A DNA stretch of 64,000 nucleotides from JAPPLB01 sp965218555. Lineage in GTDB: Bacteria; Acidobacteriota; Terriglobia; Bryobacterales; UBA6623. Position numbers and translations under genes: made by a program. The notes under the pieces are model-generated. The model saw only the letters and a program-made list of their open reading frames with translations, made no database searches and was not told the origin of the DNA. The stretch spans positions 5,394,001 to 5,458,000 of the forward strand of contig OZ244625.1 of NCBI GenBank assembly GCA_965218555.1, read 5' to 3'. Below are positions 9,139-18,279 of the stretch, one piece after another. Position 1 is the stretch's first letter. Each line of letters starts with the position of its first letter.

Positions 9139-9689
9139 CTAAGGTCGTCCGCCCACAGCGCCCACGCATCATGGGCAGCTCCATTCGACAGGACGAAAGC
9201 GCCTCGGGCACAGCAGCCTTGGGTAGACCGCAGCCGGCCCGGCCGGGTCGGCCGGGGAGGGCCTTGACGGTCTCGCCGGGCTTGCGGCGAGAGGGCGTGC
9301 CGGCCGGGGTTGCCGACGCAGCCTTCGTCGCAGACGCATGGGCGTGATATCACCTCCTCGATTTTTTCTCCGCTTTTTTCTTCGCGGGGGCCAGGAAGCC
9401 CGCGGAGCGGGGGGGCGGCAGCCACCACAGCGAGCACCGCGCCGACGGGAAGTCATCTCTAGCCTCCCTGTCGTCATGCTAGGCAGGCCGGGGCGGCAAG
9501 ACAAGACTGAAGGGCTTCAGTCCCTCGAGCCGAAGGCGAGCGTTCTGCTTGGCTCACCAGGGGAACTTCTCACATTGCGCCGATAAGATCATCCCGGGAA
9601 TCCGGTTGGTATGATGAGATGGCTGTAAGCTCACCGATCCGTCATCAAGACAGCGGCAGACCTTCGGAGCCGTTTGCTAGAGAATTCCC

Positions 9690-10349
9690 ATGAAAATCTT
9701 TCTGGATACGGCCAACCTTGACGAATTGCGGGCCGCGGCCGCGCTCGGCATCTTGGACGGCGTTACGACGAACCCGTCGCTTATCGCCAAAGAGGGCCGC
9801 TCGAACGTGGAGCAAATTCGCACCATCTGTGAAATCGTGGACGGTGATATCAGCGCCGAGGTGGTTTCGACCGAAGCGGAAGAGATGATTCGAGAGGGCC
9901 AAGAGCTGGCGGCGATCCACCCCAACGTCGTCGTCAAGTGCCCGCTGATCCCGGAGGGCATCAAAGCGACCAAGGTGCTCTCGACGCGAGGGATCCGGGT
10001 CAACGTGACGCTTTGCTTCAGTGCGGCGCAGGCGTTACTGGCCGCGAAAGCCGGCGCCTATATCGTCAGCCCGTTCATGGGCCGTCTGGACGACATTGCG
10101 TCGGAAGGCACCGAACTCATCCGCGAGATCGTCACGATCTACGAGAACTACGACTTCCCCACGCAGGTTCTGGCAGCGTCGGTTCGCGGACCGATGCACG
10201 TCAAAGACGTCGCCTTGGCCGGGTCTCACATCGCCACGATGCCTGCCAAGATATTCCACCAACTCTTCAAGCACCCGCTTACCGACATCGGCCTGGAGCA
10301 GTTTCTCGCCGACTACAGGAAAACTTTGGCGGAAGTTGCCGTAGGGTGA
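9690..10349 (+). CDS. fsa: Fructose-6-phosphate aldolase / transaldolase-like protein
   Basis: A 219-residue TIM-barrel class I aldolase of the short transaldolase (Fsa/TalC) family. It works in the cytoplasm in the non-oxidative pentose phosphate pathway or as a fructose-6-phosphate aldolase. It starts MKIFLDTANLDEL and has VTTNPSLIAKEG. The Schiff-base Lys83 lies in VVVKCPLIPEG, and QVLAASVR and HIATMPAKIF follow. The length is standard for the short subfamily. Transaldolase and F6P-aldolase activities cannot be separated from sequence here. The ribosome binding site is weak. Confidence 0.92.
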   Translation: MKIFLDTANLDELRAAAALGILDGVTTNPSLIAKEGRSNVEQIRTICEIVDGDISAEVVSTEAEEMIREGQELAAIHPNVVVKCPLIPEGIKATKVLSTRGIRVNVTLCFSAAQALLAAKAGAYIVSPFMGRLDDIASEGTELIREIVTIYENYDFPTQVLAASVRGPMHVKDVALAGSHIATMPAKIFHQLFKHPLTDIGLEQFLADYRKTLAEVAVG

Positions 10350-10658
10350 GGTTGGGGAGGCCTACCTCGCGTCCGGCGGCGTTGCTCCTGGGGCCACCGC
10401 TTTCGCCGTAGGCGTTCACTTGGAGACGGCTCCGGAAACCAATGCGGCTACAAGGCGTACGGCAAGAAGATCCGGCGATGAAACGGGAAGCGCTGCGGAG
10501 CCTCAACCGTCAGGCTGGTGAGGAGCAGGGTTCTGATGCAATCCGGCCGGACGCAACGGGGGTCTTGATACCGTTTTGCTGTGAATCGAACCGGTCTTGG
10601 CGGTTCGCGGCTGGAACGGAATCTACAAGTGTTTTAGAATCAAGGAAGTAACTCCCCA
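10350..10658. other. Gene-free interval upstream of tRNA-Val
   Basis: No coding region recognised. A possible weak promoter for the tRNA (TGGAAC at 10612-10617, 17-base spacer, TAGAAT at 10635-10640) lies at its right end. Confidence 0.4.
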
Positions 10659-10735
10659 GGGCGGTTAGCTCAGTTGGTTAGAGCGCCTGCCTTACAAGCA
10701 GGAGGTCCCGAGTTCGAGTCTCGGACCGCCCACCA
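10659..10735 (+). tRNA. tRNA-Val (anticodon TAC)
   Basis: Complete 77-base cloverleaf with CCA encoded. The acceptor stem GGGCGGT pairs with ACCGCCC. The D arm is TAGCTCAGTTGGTTAGAGC. The anticodon stem CCTGC/GCAGG carries loop CTTACAA, with TAC at 10693-10695. The T arm contains GTTCGAGTC. Confidence 0.97.
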
Positions 10736-10961
10736 TTTCATTGCATGACGTTGCAATGTTCCTCCGAGTGAGGACTACCAGGAGAATTCCGGCCCGGCAA
10801 GAACGTCATCGACAAACACTTTCATCCGAGGGATACCGCTGCAATCGTCGAATCAGCCGGCGATGTGAAGCCTTTGGACAAGGAACCCGGTGCTAAAACG
10901 AGAACCGACTCACCGTTGTTGCATCCGCAGCCGGGAGCGCGGAAAGACTCGAAAAGAGAGA

Positions 10962-11038
10962 TGGTCGGGGCGCGGAGATTTGAACTCCGGACCTCCTGCT
11001 CCCGAAGCAGGCGCGCTACCAGGCTGCGCCACGCCCCG
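10962..11038 (-). tRNA. tRNA-Pro (anticodon CGG)
   Basis: Complete 77-base tRNA on the minus strand with CCA encoded. The acceptor stem is CGGGGCG/CGCCCCG. The anticodon stem is CCTGC/GCAGG with loop TTCGGGA, and the anticodon CGG lies at 11002-11004. The T loop reads GTTCAAATC. Confidence 0.97.
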
Positions 11039-11080
11039 ATCTGAGGGAAAGGGTGAGAGTGCCCGCGAGGGACAGACTTC

Positions 11081-11109
11081 ATTCTAGGGCATGCGCCGTC
11101 TTGCAACAA
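11081..11109 (-). promoter_or_regulatory. Probable sigma70-type promoter of tRNA-Pro
   Basis: On the minus strand, TTGTTG (11104-11109), a 17-base spacer and TAGAAT (11081-11086) lie about 43 bases upstream of the tRNA 5' end. The fit to consensus and the position support it. Confidence 0.5.
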
Positions 11110-11125
11110 CGACGGCCGACCGCGC

Positions 11126-12675
11126 CTATTCCTTGAGCCGATTCAGTGTGTAGGCAGCGATCGTTGCCGCCAAGGGCTCGCCGTCGGCCGCCTTGATGCC
11201 GGACGGCCGCAGTTCGTAAACCCGGCCCGGGACGAGTTCATCCAGTGTCAGGGCTGCGCGCGAGCCATCAGCAGAGAGTTCAACCTTCTCGATCTTTACC
11301 GGGGTCACATCGTTTTTCGGCGAGCCGTACTTCGCATGGTACCGGTAGTAGTAACAGGTCATCGAATAGGCAGCCGGTTGTGCAGCGGTCGCTGGATCGA
11401 CCGGCTTCGTGAACGTCAGCTCGAAACCCCTCGACGTCAGCTTCATCGACAGAATGTCCATGGGAACGCGCCCGGTCCACGAGATCTTCTGCAGCCCCTC
11501 GATCGAGCCCCAGATCCGGGAAGTCTGCGCGATGTAGAGACTCTGTCCGTCGGTCGAGAACGCCATGCGGTTGTTCGCCATGCGCAGGCCGTTCTCGTAG
11601 ACGAACGGGAAGGCGGCTCCCTGGTATTCGCCGCCAACGAGTTCGAGATCGACGCGGTGGATTCGGGGATAGGTCCACTCGGCAACGAAGAGCTGTCCCG
11701 CATACGGACCGAACCCGCCCTCGGACACGTCGAACACGGGGTGGGCGACCGAGCCACCCATGTCGTTTTGGGGAAACAGGATCGCCGGGCGCTTGCGCTT
11801 CCGATCCAGTTCCGCGATCGGGATCTCAACCGGGTCTCGACCGGCGAAGTCCGGATGCCAGTTCAATGATGCCGGGTGCCCGTGAAAGGCCCTTTCCGTC
11901 ACGTGATGCAGCGGCGACGTGCCCACCCAGTCGCCTTGGTTATCCGCGGCGAAAAGCTCACCCTCAGGACTCATGCCCAATCCGTTCGGTTGCCGGAAGC
12001 CGCATGCAAACGGAGAGAGTTCACCCTCAGGAGTGATCTTCACCGCACAACCGCGGTACGGGACCGGCGAGTAGTGGCCGACCCGGTTTACCTTGCCCTC
12101 TTCCGGATTCTTGGACTGCCGCCCGCGAACCGTCATTTCGCCGCGCACCGGGGGCCTTGGATTCGCCCCGCGGGAAGCGAGACCGAGGCTCACGTAGAAA
12201 TTACCGTCCGTGTCGCGGACGGGTCCCGCGATAAATTCGTGATAGTTCCCGGAGAGCCCCAACCGTCGGACAGCGTTTCAAACAAGTCGGCTTCGCCGTC
12301 GCCGTCGGTGTCCACGACTCGGGTCAACTCCGGAATCTGAGCCACGAAGAACTCGCCAGGCCCACCCGCCAGGATGCCGAGAGGGTTGTGCAACCCCGTA
12401 GCGAAGCGCCGCCAGCGCCCGGTCTCGGTGTTGAGGGAATAAATGTAGCCGCGCCGGAATGTGGCATACAAAAGACCGTCGGGGCCAAAGCAGAGTGAAC
12501 TCACTTCAGGGGCGATACCCTTTGGCGTCGGCACCGACTCGACCCGGTAGGCGTCTGACGGAACTTGCGCCGCGAGCCGGGCCGCAAGGCACAACCACAT
12601 CGCGACTACCGGAATTGCGGCTATCACCCGTGCCGAGGCACGAACCCGGGCGCTGCTTGTCGTTTCACGGATCAA
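11126..12675 (-). pseudogene. Sorbosone-dehydrogenase-like beta-propeller protein, broken by a one-base frameshift
   Basis: Two frames make one protein: codons from 12675 encode a signal peptide and the first propeller blades (GIAPEVSSLCFGPDGLLYAT, HNPLGILAGGPGEFFVA). The reading then shifts, and the frame down to 11126 continues with GNYHEFIAGPVRDTDGNFYV and NDMGGSVAHPVFD. The family is the PQQ/sorbosone-dehydrogenase-like propeller, seen in exported oxidases working with cytochrome c. The break is at the four-C run 12257-12260 on the plus strand; one extra base would restore DGWGLSGNYHEF. The start overlaps the stop of the multiheme cytochrome gene by four bases (12672-12675), so the two were translationally coupled. 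It could be a true pseudogene or a homopolymer sequencing error. Confidence 0.8.
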
Positions 12676-15116
12676 TTCGTAACCGCCGCGATCGTCATGG
12701 TGAATCTGACGTCCCGACCGGGCGGGATGCGGAATTGACCGTCAGCCGCCGCGGGCAGAGAGGAATGAATCGAGTAGCCGGCTCCCGGAGTGGTCAGCAA
12801 CCACATCGGCCGATCCACCTCCGCAACCCGGAAAGCCCGCACGATGCCGGAGCCGGTTTCGTTCGCGGTAATCCGCTCGTAAACATCTACTCCTTCTACC
12901 TGGTAGTGGAATTCCGGATGGCCGTCGACCAGTCGATATCCTCGAAACCGCCGCTGCGGGAGATATTTCAAGTCGTTCACGCGGAAGGGGAACCCGCCGG
13001 TGCGAAAGAAAATCTCCCCGATGAGTTCAGCCGTGCGAGTCAACCTGGTCTCTCGGTCGCGTTTCTCGAATAGCGTGCCGGTCATATCGACGAAGCCGCC
13101 CTGCCAGACGTAGCGCAGCCGCGATTCCCCGGCGTCGAAACAATAAGAGATGCCGCCGGGCAATCCGACCGCGATCGCGGCCGGTGTGGCTCTCGGCATA
13201 TCGAAACGAATGACGATTGGCTTGTCAGAAGCCACCGGCAGAGCTTCGCTGCCGCGTTCGCCGGGGGCCTGCTCGAAGCCTTCGGGCAGCGGCATCTTAT
13301 TTCCGAGGGAAAGCGCGGCCCACAACGCATCGATCCTGGCGCGCGCGACATCGGCCGGAAGCGAACCAAAGTAGTTGGGCATCGAGGTGCCGGACAGGAT
13401 GCGCGCCGGGGCCCGCATCCAACGCTGGAACCATCCATGACGGACCCTCCGAGCAACTTCCGTGAGTGGCGGCCCCTCTTCACCGAGAGCATCATGTTCA
13501 CCGAAACCATGACAGCCAATACATCCCAGGCCTCCTGCCGCAGCGTTTGTGCCGAGCATGTCCACCCCGACTGCGCTCATCGACGAGATGACTTCCGAGG
13601 ACGCTTCATCCGTATCCGGTTTCAGCCCCGCCGAACGCGCGAAGCCATCAACCAACGACCACACCTGCGACTCTCGGTACTGCGGCATGCGAAGCTCGAT
13701 TTCGCCGTGAGTACGATTGGATCCGGTGAGCACGCCTTGCAGCCAGCTCTGTGTCATCCGCCAACCGAGACCGGTGAGAGGCGGCCCCTTTTCGGGAATC
13801 GACAGTGTGGGGGTGGCTGAATCCAGCGCATGACACGTCGTGCAGCGCAGTTGCTCGAGCCGCCGATAGAAACCGTAGACAGGGGCGGGGCTGATATCCG
13901 GAGCGGTGCGATACCACTCCACGAAGGCCATCAAAGCGCGACGTTCCCCAGAAGACAACCGAAAACGTGGAACGGACCCCGCCGGTTCTTGGGACAGACA
14001 CCCTTGGCCGGAGCGCAGGCTGCGCATCGCGGGCAAGCTTTTCAGCGGCTCGCGTATCGTGTCGGAGGCCATCTCGTGACAGGCCGAACACCGAGCGGAG
14101 CGAACTACCTCTGCGCCACGAGCCGCATCCCCGCCGGTGAACTCAACCTCATAGGTTTCATTCCTCGAAGCAACCAAAGCGCCTGACAGTTGCTTTGCTT
14201 CTTGGGGAGTCAGGTTCAACGACGGCATCTCACCGCTCTGGTCGTGCGGCGTTGGGTCCTCGAGGTATGTGGCGAGTGTTGCAGCATCCATCTTCGACCC
14301 GAGCCCGCCGAGGTACAGCGAGTTTCGCTGATGACAGGCACGGCACCCCAGCGAATTCAATAGTGATCGCCCTGTTTCCTCATCACGCCCCCTGATTCTT
14401 CCAATATCCCTTACCGGCTCTCCGGACACTTGGGAAGCCAGATAAGCGGCAACATCGCGGTACTCCCGTTCGCTCCCGAGGCTGTCAGGCATGAGAGCGT
14501 CAGCACGGAATCCCACAGGTTCTCGGAGCCAGTGATAGAGCCACGGGCGCTTCCGACGAGCGCCAATCCCCAGAAGGCTGGGTCCCGGCCGCGCTCGCAA
14601 GGAGGGAGACGCCGCATCGTGGCAGTTCGCACAGCCCAGTTTTTCAGCGACACTCCGACCCATCTCGACCCACAGGAGATGTTCGTCCACCTGCCTTGGG
14701 TCGTGAAAGAAGCGGTCCGTGGGGATCGGCTCCCAGTCGAAGTGTTCCGCCTTCCACATGAGTTGCAGCGCCGCCGGACCGGCCTGACGCCGGTATGCGA
14801 TGCGAACGGCATGCCGCCCCGGATTGAGCGATTCCCCGCCCACGCCGACTGCACGTCCATCGACTGCTACTTCTGCACCGCGGAATAAATAGGTCCCTGC
14901 CCTCAGAATGGATAGCCAGCCGCTCCACTCTGCCTCGAACGAGGGTCGCAACGCCGGGTGGAGTGATTCGTCGGGATGCAGAAAAAAGTTCGGTGAAGCG
15001 ATCACCAGCTCGACGGAACGCTGAGCGTCGCGGTATTCGCCGATGAGGCCGGCCGCCATTTCCTGTGCCGCCAGAGGAGTCCCAAGCAACAAGCAGGCTG
15101 CCGCCCAACGAATCAT
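12672..15116 (-). CDS. Exported PA14-domain pentaheme cytochrome c
   Basis: An 814-residue exported protein with signal peptide MIRWAAACLLLGTPLAAQ. A PA14-like carbohydrate-binding beta sandwich follows (about residues 20-140), then five CxxCH heme motifs at residues 162 (CANCH), 258 (CRACH), 343 (CSACH), 425 (CTTCH) and 532 (CIGCH). The roughly 190-residue C-terminal beta domain is unrecognised. It probably docks on a polysaccharide surface and takes electrons from the sorbosone-dehydrogenase-like partner encoded next, whose start overlaps its stop by ATGA. Divergent from the Gfo/Idh gene at 15276. Domain reading is confident; the substrate is unknown. Confidence 0.85.
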   Translation of the reverse strand: MIRWAAACLLLGTPLAAQEMAAGLIGEYRDAQRSVELVIASPNFFLHPDESLHPALRPSFEAEWSGWLSILRAGTYLFRGAEVAVDGRAVGVGGESLNPGRHAVRIAYRRQAGPAALQLMWKAEHFDWEPIPTDRFFHDPRQVDEHLLWVEMGRSVAEKLGCANCHDAASPSLRARPGPSLLGIGARRKRPWLYHWLREPVGFRADALMPDSLGSEREYRDVAAYLASQVSGEPVRDIGRIRGRDEETGRSLLNSLGCRACHQRNSLYLGGLGSKMDAATLATYLEDPTPHDQSGEMPSLNLTPQEAKQLSGALVASRNETYEVEFTGGDAARGAEVVRSARCSACHEMASDTIREPLKSLPAMRSLRSGQGCLSQEPAGSVPRFRLSSGERRALMAFVEWYRTAPDISPAPVYGFYRRLEQLRCTTCHALDSATPTLSIPEKGPPLTGLGWRMTQSWLQGVLTGSNRTHGEIELRMPQYRESQVWSLVDGFARSAGLKPDTDEASSEVISSMSAVGVDMLGTNAAAGGLGCIGCHGFGEHDALGEEGPPLTEVARRVRHGWFQRWMRAPARILSGTSMPNYFGSLPADVARARIDALWAALSLGNKMPLPEGFEQAPGERGSEALPVASDKPIVIRFDMPRATPAAIAVGLPGGISYCFDAGESRLRYVWQGGFVDMTGTLFEKRDRETRLTRTAELIGEIFFRTGGFPFRVNDLKYLPQRRFRGYRLVDGHPEFHYQVEGVDVYERITANETGSGIVRAFRVAEVDRPMWLLTTPGAGYSIHSSLPAAADGQFRIPPGRDVRFTMTIAAVTN

Positions 15117-15275
15117 CCCTAGTATTCTTCCACGTCAAGGCATTGCATGTCGTGAGTGAATGCGATTGGGGAGTTCGTCTTCCTCGTTGACACGATTCCA
15201 AAATCCGTGGGGACCTTGCATATTGGATGCGTTTGGCACACCATACAGCAAGAACTCGCAGAGGAGAACCCTATC

Positions 15276-16529
15276 ATGTCCAACAACACACTTGACCGCC
15301 GTAGATTTCTGAGCAGCTCGGCCGCCGCCCTGACAGCTGCCTCATTCACCCCTGCTGCTCAAAGCGCCAACGATACCATCCGCGTCGGCGTGATCGGCCC
15401 TGGCGGCCGAGGCACCCACGTCATGAAGGAGTGCATCGAGTACGGCAGCCAATTCAATACCCGCGTCACCGCAGTCTGCGATATCTGGAAGCAGCGCCTC
15501 GACGCGGCGGCGAAGGTTGTGGGTGAATCCTATGGGACGCAGGCAAAGACGTATCCGCGGCACGAAGACCTGCTGGCCGACAAAGACATCGACGCTGTCA
15601 TCATCGCGACCCCCGATCACCAGCATGCCAAGATGCTCCAGGCCGCCGTCGAATCCGGAAAGGACGTTTACTGCGAGAAACCGATGGGCAACGTCATTGA
15701 CGAGTTGAATGCGGCCTACGAAGCCGTACGGAGAACGGGCCGCATCGTCCAGATCGGCACGCAACGCCGCAGCTATCCTCGCTACCGCACGGCCATGGAT
15801 TGGGTTGCGGAGGGCCGCATCGGTGACGTCGTCAAGGTCGATGTGGTCTGGAACGCCTACAGTCCTTATCGCTGGGCGAAGAAGTCCGAGGAGCTTGCTT
15901 CGCTCAAGGAAAGCGACGTGGATTGGAACGCCTTCCTGATGGGCAAACCGTACCGCCCCTTCGATCCCAAGATCTATCGCTCGTTCCGGCTGTTCCGCGA
16001 GTTCTCCAGCGCTATCATCGACCAATGGATGACCCACGGCATCGACGTCGTTCATATGCTGACCGGCGAAACGTATCCAGTGACGGTTGTCGCTGAGGGA
16101 GCAATACTCAAGTGGCATGACTACCGCGAGAATCCCGACACGATTCAGGTCGTTCTCAAATACGGGCAGCCGGGGAAGGAATTTCTGGCGACTTATGCGA
16201 CAACTCTGATCAACGCCTCAGGGCGCGTGACCCGCGTGCAAGGCACGAAGGGCACGATGGTGGTTGAGGACGAATGGCATATCTCCGGGGATGGAAGCAG
16301 GAACCCGGATACACTGCAGGAGACAACCGAGATCCCCGAGAAGCCCGGCACGAAGCACCACATGGCGAACTGGCTGGACTGCATCCGGAGGCGGGCTCCG
16401 CAAGACCTCTACGCGCCCGCCGAAGCCGGATACGGGCATTCGGTCGCCTGCATCATGTCGACCGATGCTCTTTGGAGCGGCCGCCGAATGCACTTCGATC
16501 CCGGTACGGGAGAGATCAGCGAAGGCTAG
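15276..16529 (+). CDS. Tat-exported Gfo/Idh/MocA family oxidoreductase
   Basis: A 417-residue NAD(P)-dependent sugar dehydrogenase-like protein exported by Tat (LDRRRFLSSSAAALTAAS). The Rossmann fold shows RVGVIGPGGRG. EKPMG in YCEKPMGNVIDEL is the conserved lysine motif, and WMTHGIDVVHMLTG is typical of the family's C-terminal domain. ATG at 15276 is preceded by GAGGAG at a good distance, so it is preferred over a longer frame. It lies 27 bases upstream of a second family member, so the two probably form an operon that oxidises or rearranges a sugar outside the cytoplasm. The exact reaction is unknown. Confidence 0.9.
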   Translation: MSNNTLDRRRFLSSSAAALTAASFTPAAQSANDTIRVGVIGPGGRGTHVMKECIEYGSQFNTRVTAVCDIWKQRLDAAAKVVGESYGTQAKTYPRHEDLLADKDIDAVIIATPDHQHAKMLQAAVESGKDVYCEKPMGNVIDELNAAYEAVRRTGRIVQIGTQRRSYPRYRTAMDWVAEGRIGDVVKVDVVWNAYSPYRWAKKSEELASLKESDVDWNAFLMGKPYRPFDPKIYRSFRLFREFSSAIIDQWMTHGIDVVHMLTGETYPVTVVAEGAILKWHDYRENPDTIQVVLKYGQPGKEFLATYATTLINASGRVTRVQGTKGTMVVEDEWHISGDGSRNPDTLQETTEIPEKPGTKHHMANWLDCIRRRAPQDLYAPAEAGYGHSVACIMSTDALWSGRRMHFDPGTGEISEG

Positions 16530-16556
16530 CCGAATTGGCGCCGCAGCCGTCTGAGA

Positions 16557-17660
16557 ATGCAACGACGAACATTCACAAAGATCCTGGGCGCGGGAGCCGC
16601 CCTTTCCGCGCAGCCATCGAAAGCTATGTCCGAACCGATCGAAGTCGGCGTGATCACTCACGCCGGCGGCGCCCACCTCGGCGCTTACTTCAGCGCCCTC
16701 GCCGCCACGCCCGAAGTGAACCGTGTCGTACTCTCCGATGAGGGCGGAGAAAACACCGCCGCCGCCCGCAGCGCCCTGGGAGCCAAGCTCGCGGCGACCT
16801 ACTCGACTCCGCAAGAAATGCTCTCGCGTGAGAAACCTGTCATGGCGCTGGTCTCCATGGAAGCGCTGCTTGCGCCACCGGCGATCGACGCCGCGCTGGA
16901 GGCCGGTTGCCATGTCATGGCCGAAAAGCCTTCGTGTGTCCGCGTAGAGGATTTCGAGAAACTTGTCGAGAAAGCAAATGGGGCCGGCCGGCACCTGATG
17001 CTCGCCCTGGCGAACCGACTCAACCCGGAAGTCCGCGAGGCACGCCGGCTGATCCAACAAGGCAAGCTCGGCAAGATCTACGGAGTAGAACTCCACTTGA
17101 TTGCCGACCAGACCCGGCTGACCCGTCCGGCGTACCACGAACGCTGGTACGCCCAGAAAGCACGAGCCGGCGGCGGTCACCTCATATGGCTCGGCATTCA
17201 CTGGCTGGATCTGGCAATGTTCCTCACCGGCTTACGCGTCGCCGATGTCGCAGGCTTCGCGGGCAACGTCGGAGGACAACCGATCGACGTTGAGGATTCC
17301 GCCGCTATCGCCCTGCGGTTCGAGAACGGCGTCTTCGGCACGATCACCTCGGGCTACTATCTCGACAAGGGTTACCACTCACACATCAAGATCTGGGGAT
17401 CTGACGGCTGGCTGCAAATCGAGAGGCACGGCGGCCTGCCCCTTCAGTGGTACAGCCAACGACAAGAACAACCCCGCGTCCACAGGGTGGAAAGCTTCGA
17501 CGGACCTTCCGGCTACACGCCTTTCGTGAAGGCATGCGTGCGGGCGTCAGCGGGCCTCGATCCAGTTCCGCTCAGCGCCGACGACAGCCTACGCGTGCTG
17601 AAGACCGTTTTCGCGAGCTACCGCGCCGCAAACACAGGGCGTACACAGACCGTCTCATAG
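16557..17660 (+). CDS. Gfo/Idh/MocA family oxidoreductase
   Basis: A 367-residue paralogue of the preceding gene, with an RRTFTKILGAGAALSA twin-arginine-like leader. The first strand reads IEVGVITHAGGAHLG, weaker than the usual GxGxxG, so cofactor binding may be altered. AEKPSCVRVEDFEK holds the EKP lysine, and GGGHLIWLGIHWLDLAMFLTG the second conserved block. Predicted to be exported and to act on sugars or cyclitols with its neighbour. Start at ATG 16557, directly before the leader. Confidence 0.88.
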   Translation: MQRRTFTKILGAGAALSAQPSKAMSEPIEVGVITHAGGAHLGAYFSALAATPEVNRVVLSDEGGENTAAARSALGAKLAATYSTPQEMLSREKPVMALVSMEALLAPPAIDAALEAGCHVMAEKPSCVRVEDFEKLVEKANGAGRHLMLALANRLNPEVREARRLIQQGKLGKIYGVELHLIADQTRLTRPAYHERWYAQKARAGGGHLIWLGIHWLDLAMFLTGLRVADVAGFAGNVGGQPIDVEDSAAIALRFENGVFGTITSGYYLDKGYHSHIKIWGSDGWLQIERHGGLPLQWYSQRQEQPRVHRVESFDGPSGYTPFVKACVRASAGLDPVPLSADDSLRVLKTVFASYRAANTGRTQTVS

Positions 17661-17988
17661 AGACGGCCATTTCAGAACGTCCCGGAGGAAGTACTCCACT
17701 TGAGCACTCACGCGGACGAAAATTCCGCAGCGGCCAGGGGCGCTCTTTGACCAAAGGGGGAAGTAAAACAGAAAGAGTTGTTGCTTTGGGTCGTGGGACT
17801 CTTCGATATCAACAACCAGGAGGAAGCGGTGGAATTACCCTGCTTCGTCGGAGGATCTGCGGTTGTGATTCGTTGTAGCCCGCGAAGCAAAGGACACCTA
17901 CACACCTTCAGCGCGTAGGTGTCCTCGCTAACTGCACGCAACACTCTTGCGCGGGGATTCCGCGCGGGGATCTTCGAGCCAGCTTCAG
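17661..17988. other. Interval between converging genes
   Basis: No gene recognised. It contains the 11-bp-stem hairpin at 17891-17925. Confidence 0.45.
17891..17925. terminator. Inverted repeat, possible bidirectional terminator
   Basis: AGGACACCTAC (17891-17901) and GTAGGTGTCCT (17915-17925) form a perfect 11-bp stem with a 13-base loop between the converging Gfo/Idh gene and the small secreted-protein gene. There is no following T run on either strand, so a Rho-independent role is unproven. Confidence 0.4.
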
Positions 17989-18279
17989 CTATTTCACACT
18001 GTCAACGTGAATGCTGTTTCCATCCAGCTTGCCGGAAACAGTCACTTTCTCGCCGACTTTGTCTTTGACTGCGTCCTGGTTGTGGATCTCATACACCTTG
18101 CCGCCCTCTTCGACGAGAACGATCGGTTCGCCCTTCCCGACGCAACCCTTGGCGCATCCGGCGTGACCGGCGTCAGCCTTGGCGCATTTCTTATCACTGA
18201 GATAGCCGGTGTATTCGCCGGCCATGCACAGGCTACTGACCAGCATCATGATGGCCATCAGTGCCAGAATCCGTTTCAT
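17989..18279 (-). CDS. Small secreted protein, function unknown
   Basis: A 96-residue exported protein with signal peptide MKRILALMAIMMLVSSLCMA. The mature part has Cys-containing segments (DKKCAKADAGHAGCAKGC) followed by a strand-rich stretch ending KVTVSGKLDGNSIHVDSVK, which suggests a small OB- or beta-barrel-like fold. Similar small proteins recur in acidobacterial genomes as hypothetical proteins; no function is assigned. A strong AGGAGGA sits seven or eight bases before the ATG, implying good expression. Confidence 0.75.
   Translation of the reverse strand: MKRILALMAIMMLVSSLCMAGEYTGYLSDKKCAKADAGHAGCAKGCVGKGEPIVLVEEGGKVYEIHNQDAVKDKVGEKVTVSGKLDGNSIHVDSVK

Larger units (their letters stand above)
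8188..9689. other. Long gene-free interval
   Basis: About 1.5 kb without a convincing gene. It contains the second dispersed repeat copy (8400-8435) and a MITE with a CTAA duplication (8962-9138). Around 9340-9440 the minus strand reads a Lys-rich tail-like segment ending in a stop, but no gene can be built on it. Frames on both strands are short, arginine-rich and look like chance. Confidence 0.5.

Noticed and set aside
9340..9440. Minus-strand APAKKKAEKKSRR-like tail suggesting a histone-like protein
   Set aside because: Only about 20 codons before the stop have the look; no upstream domain can be joined.
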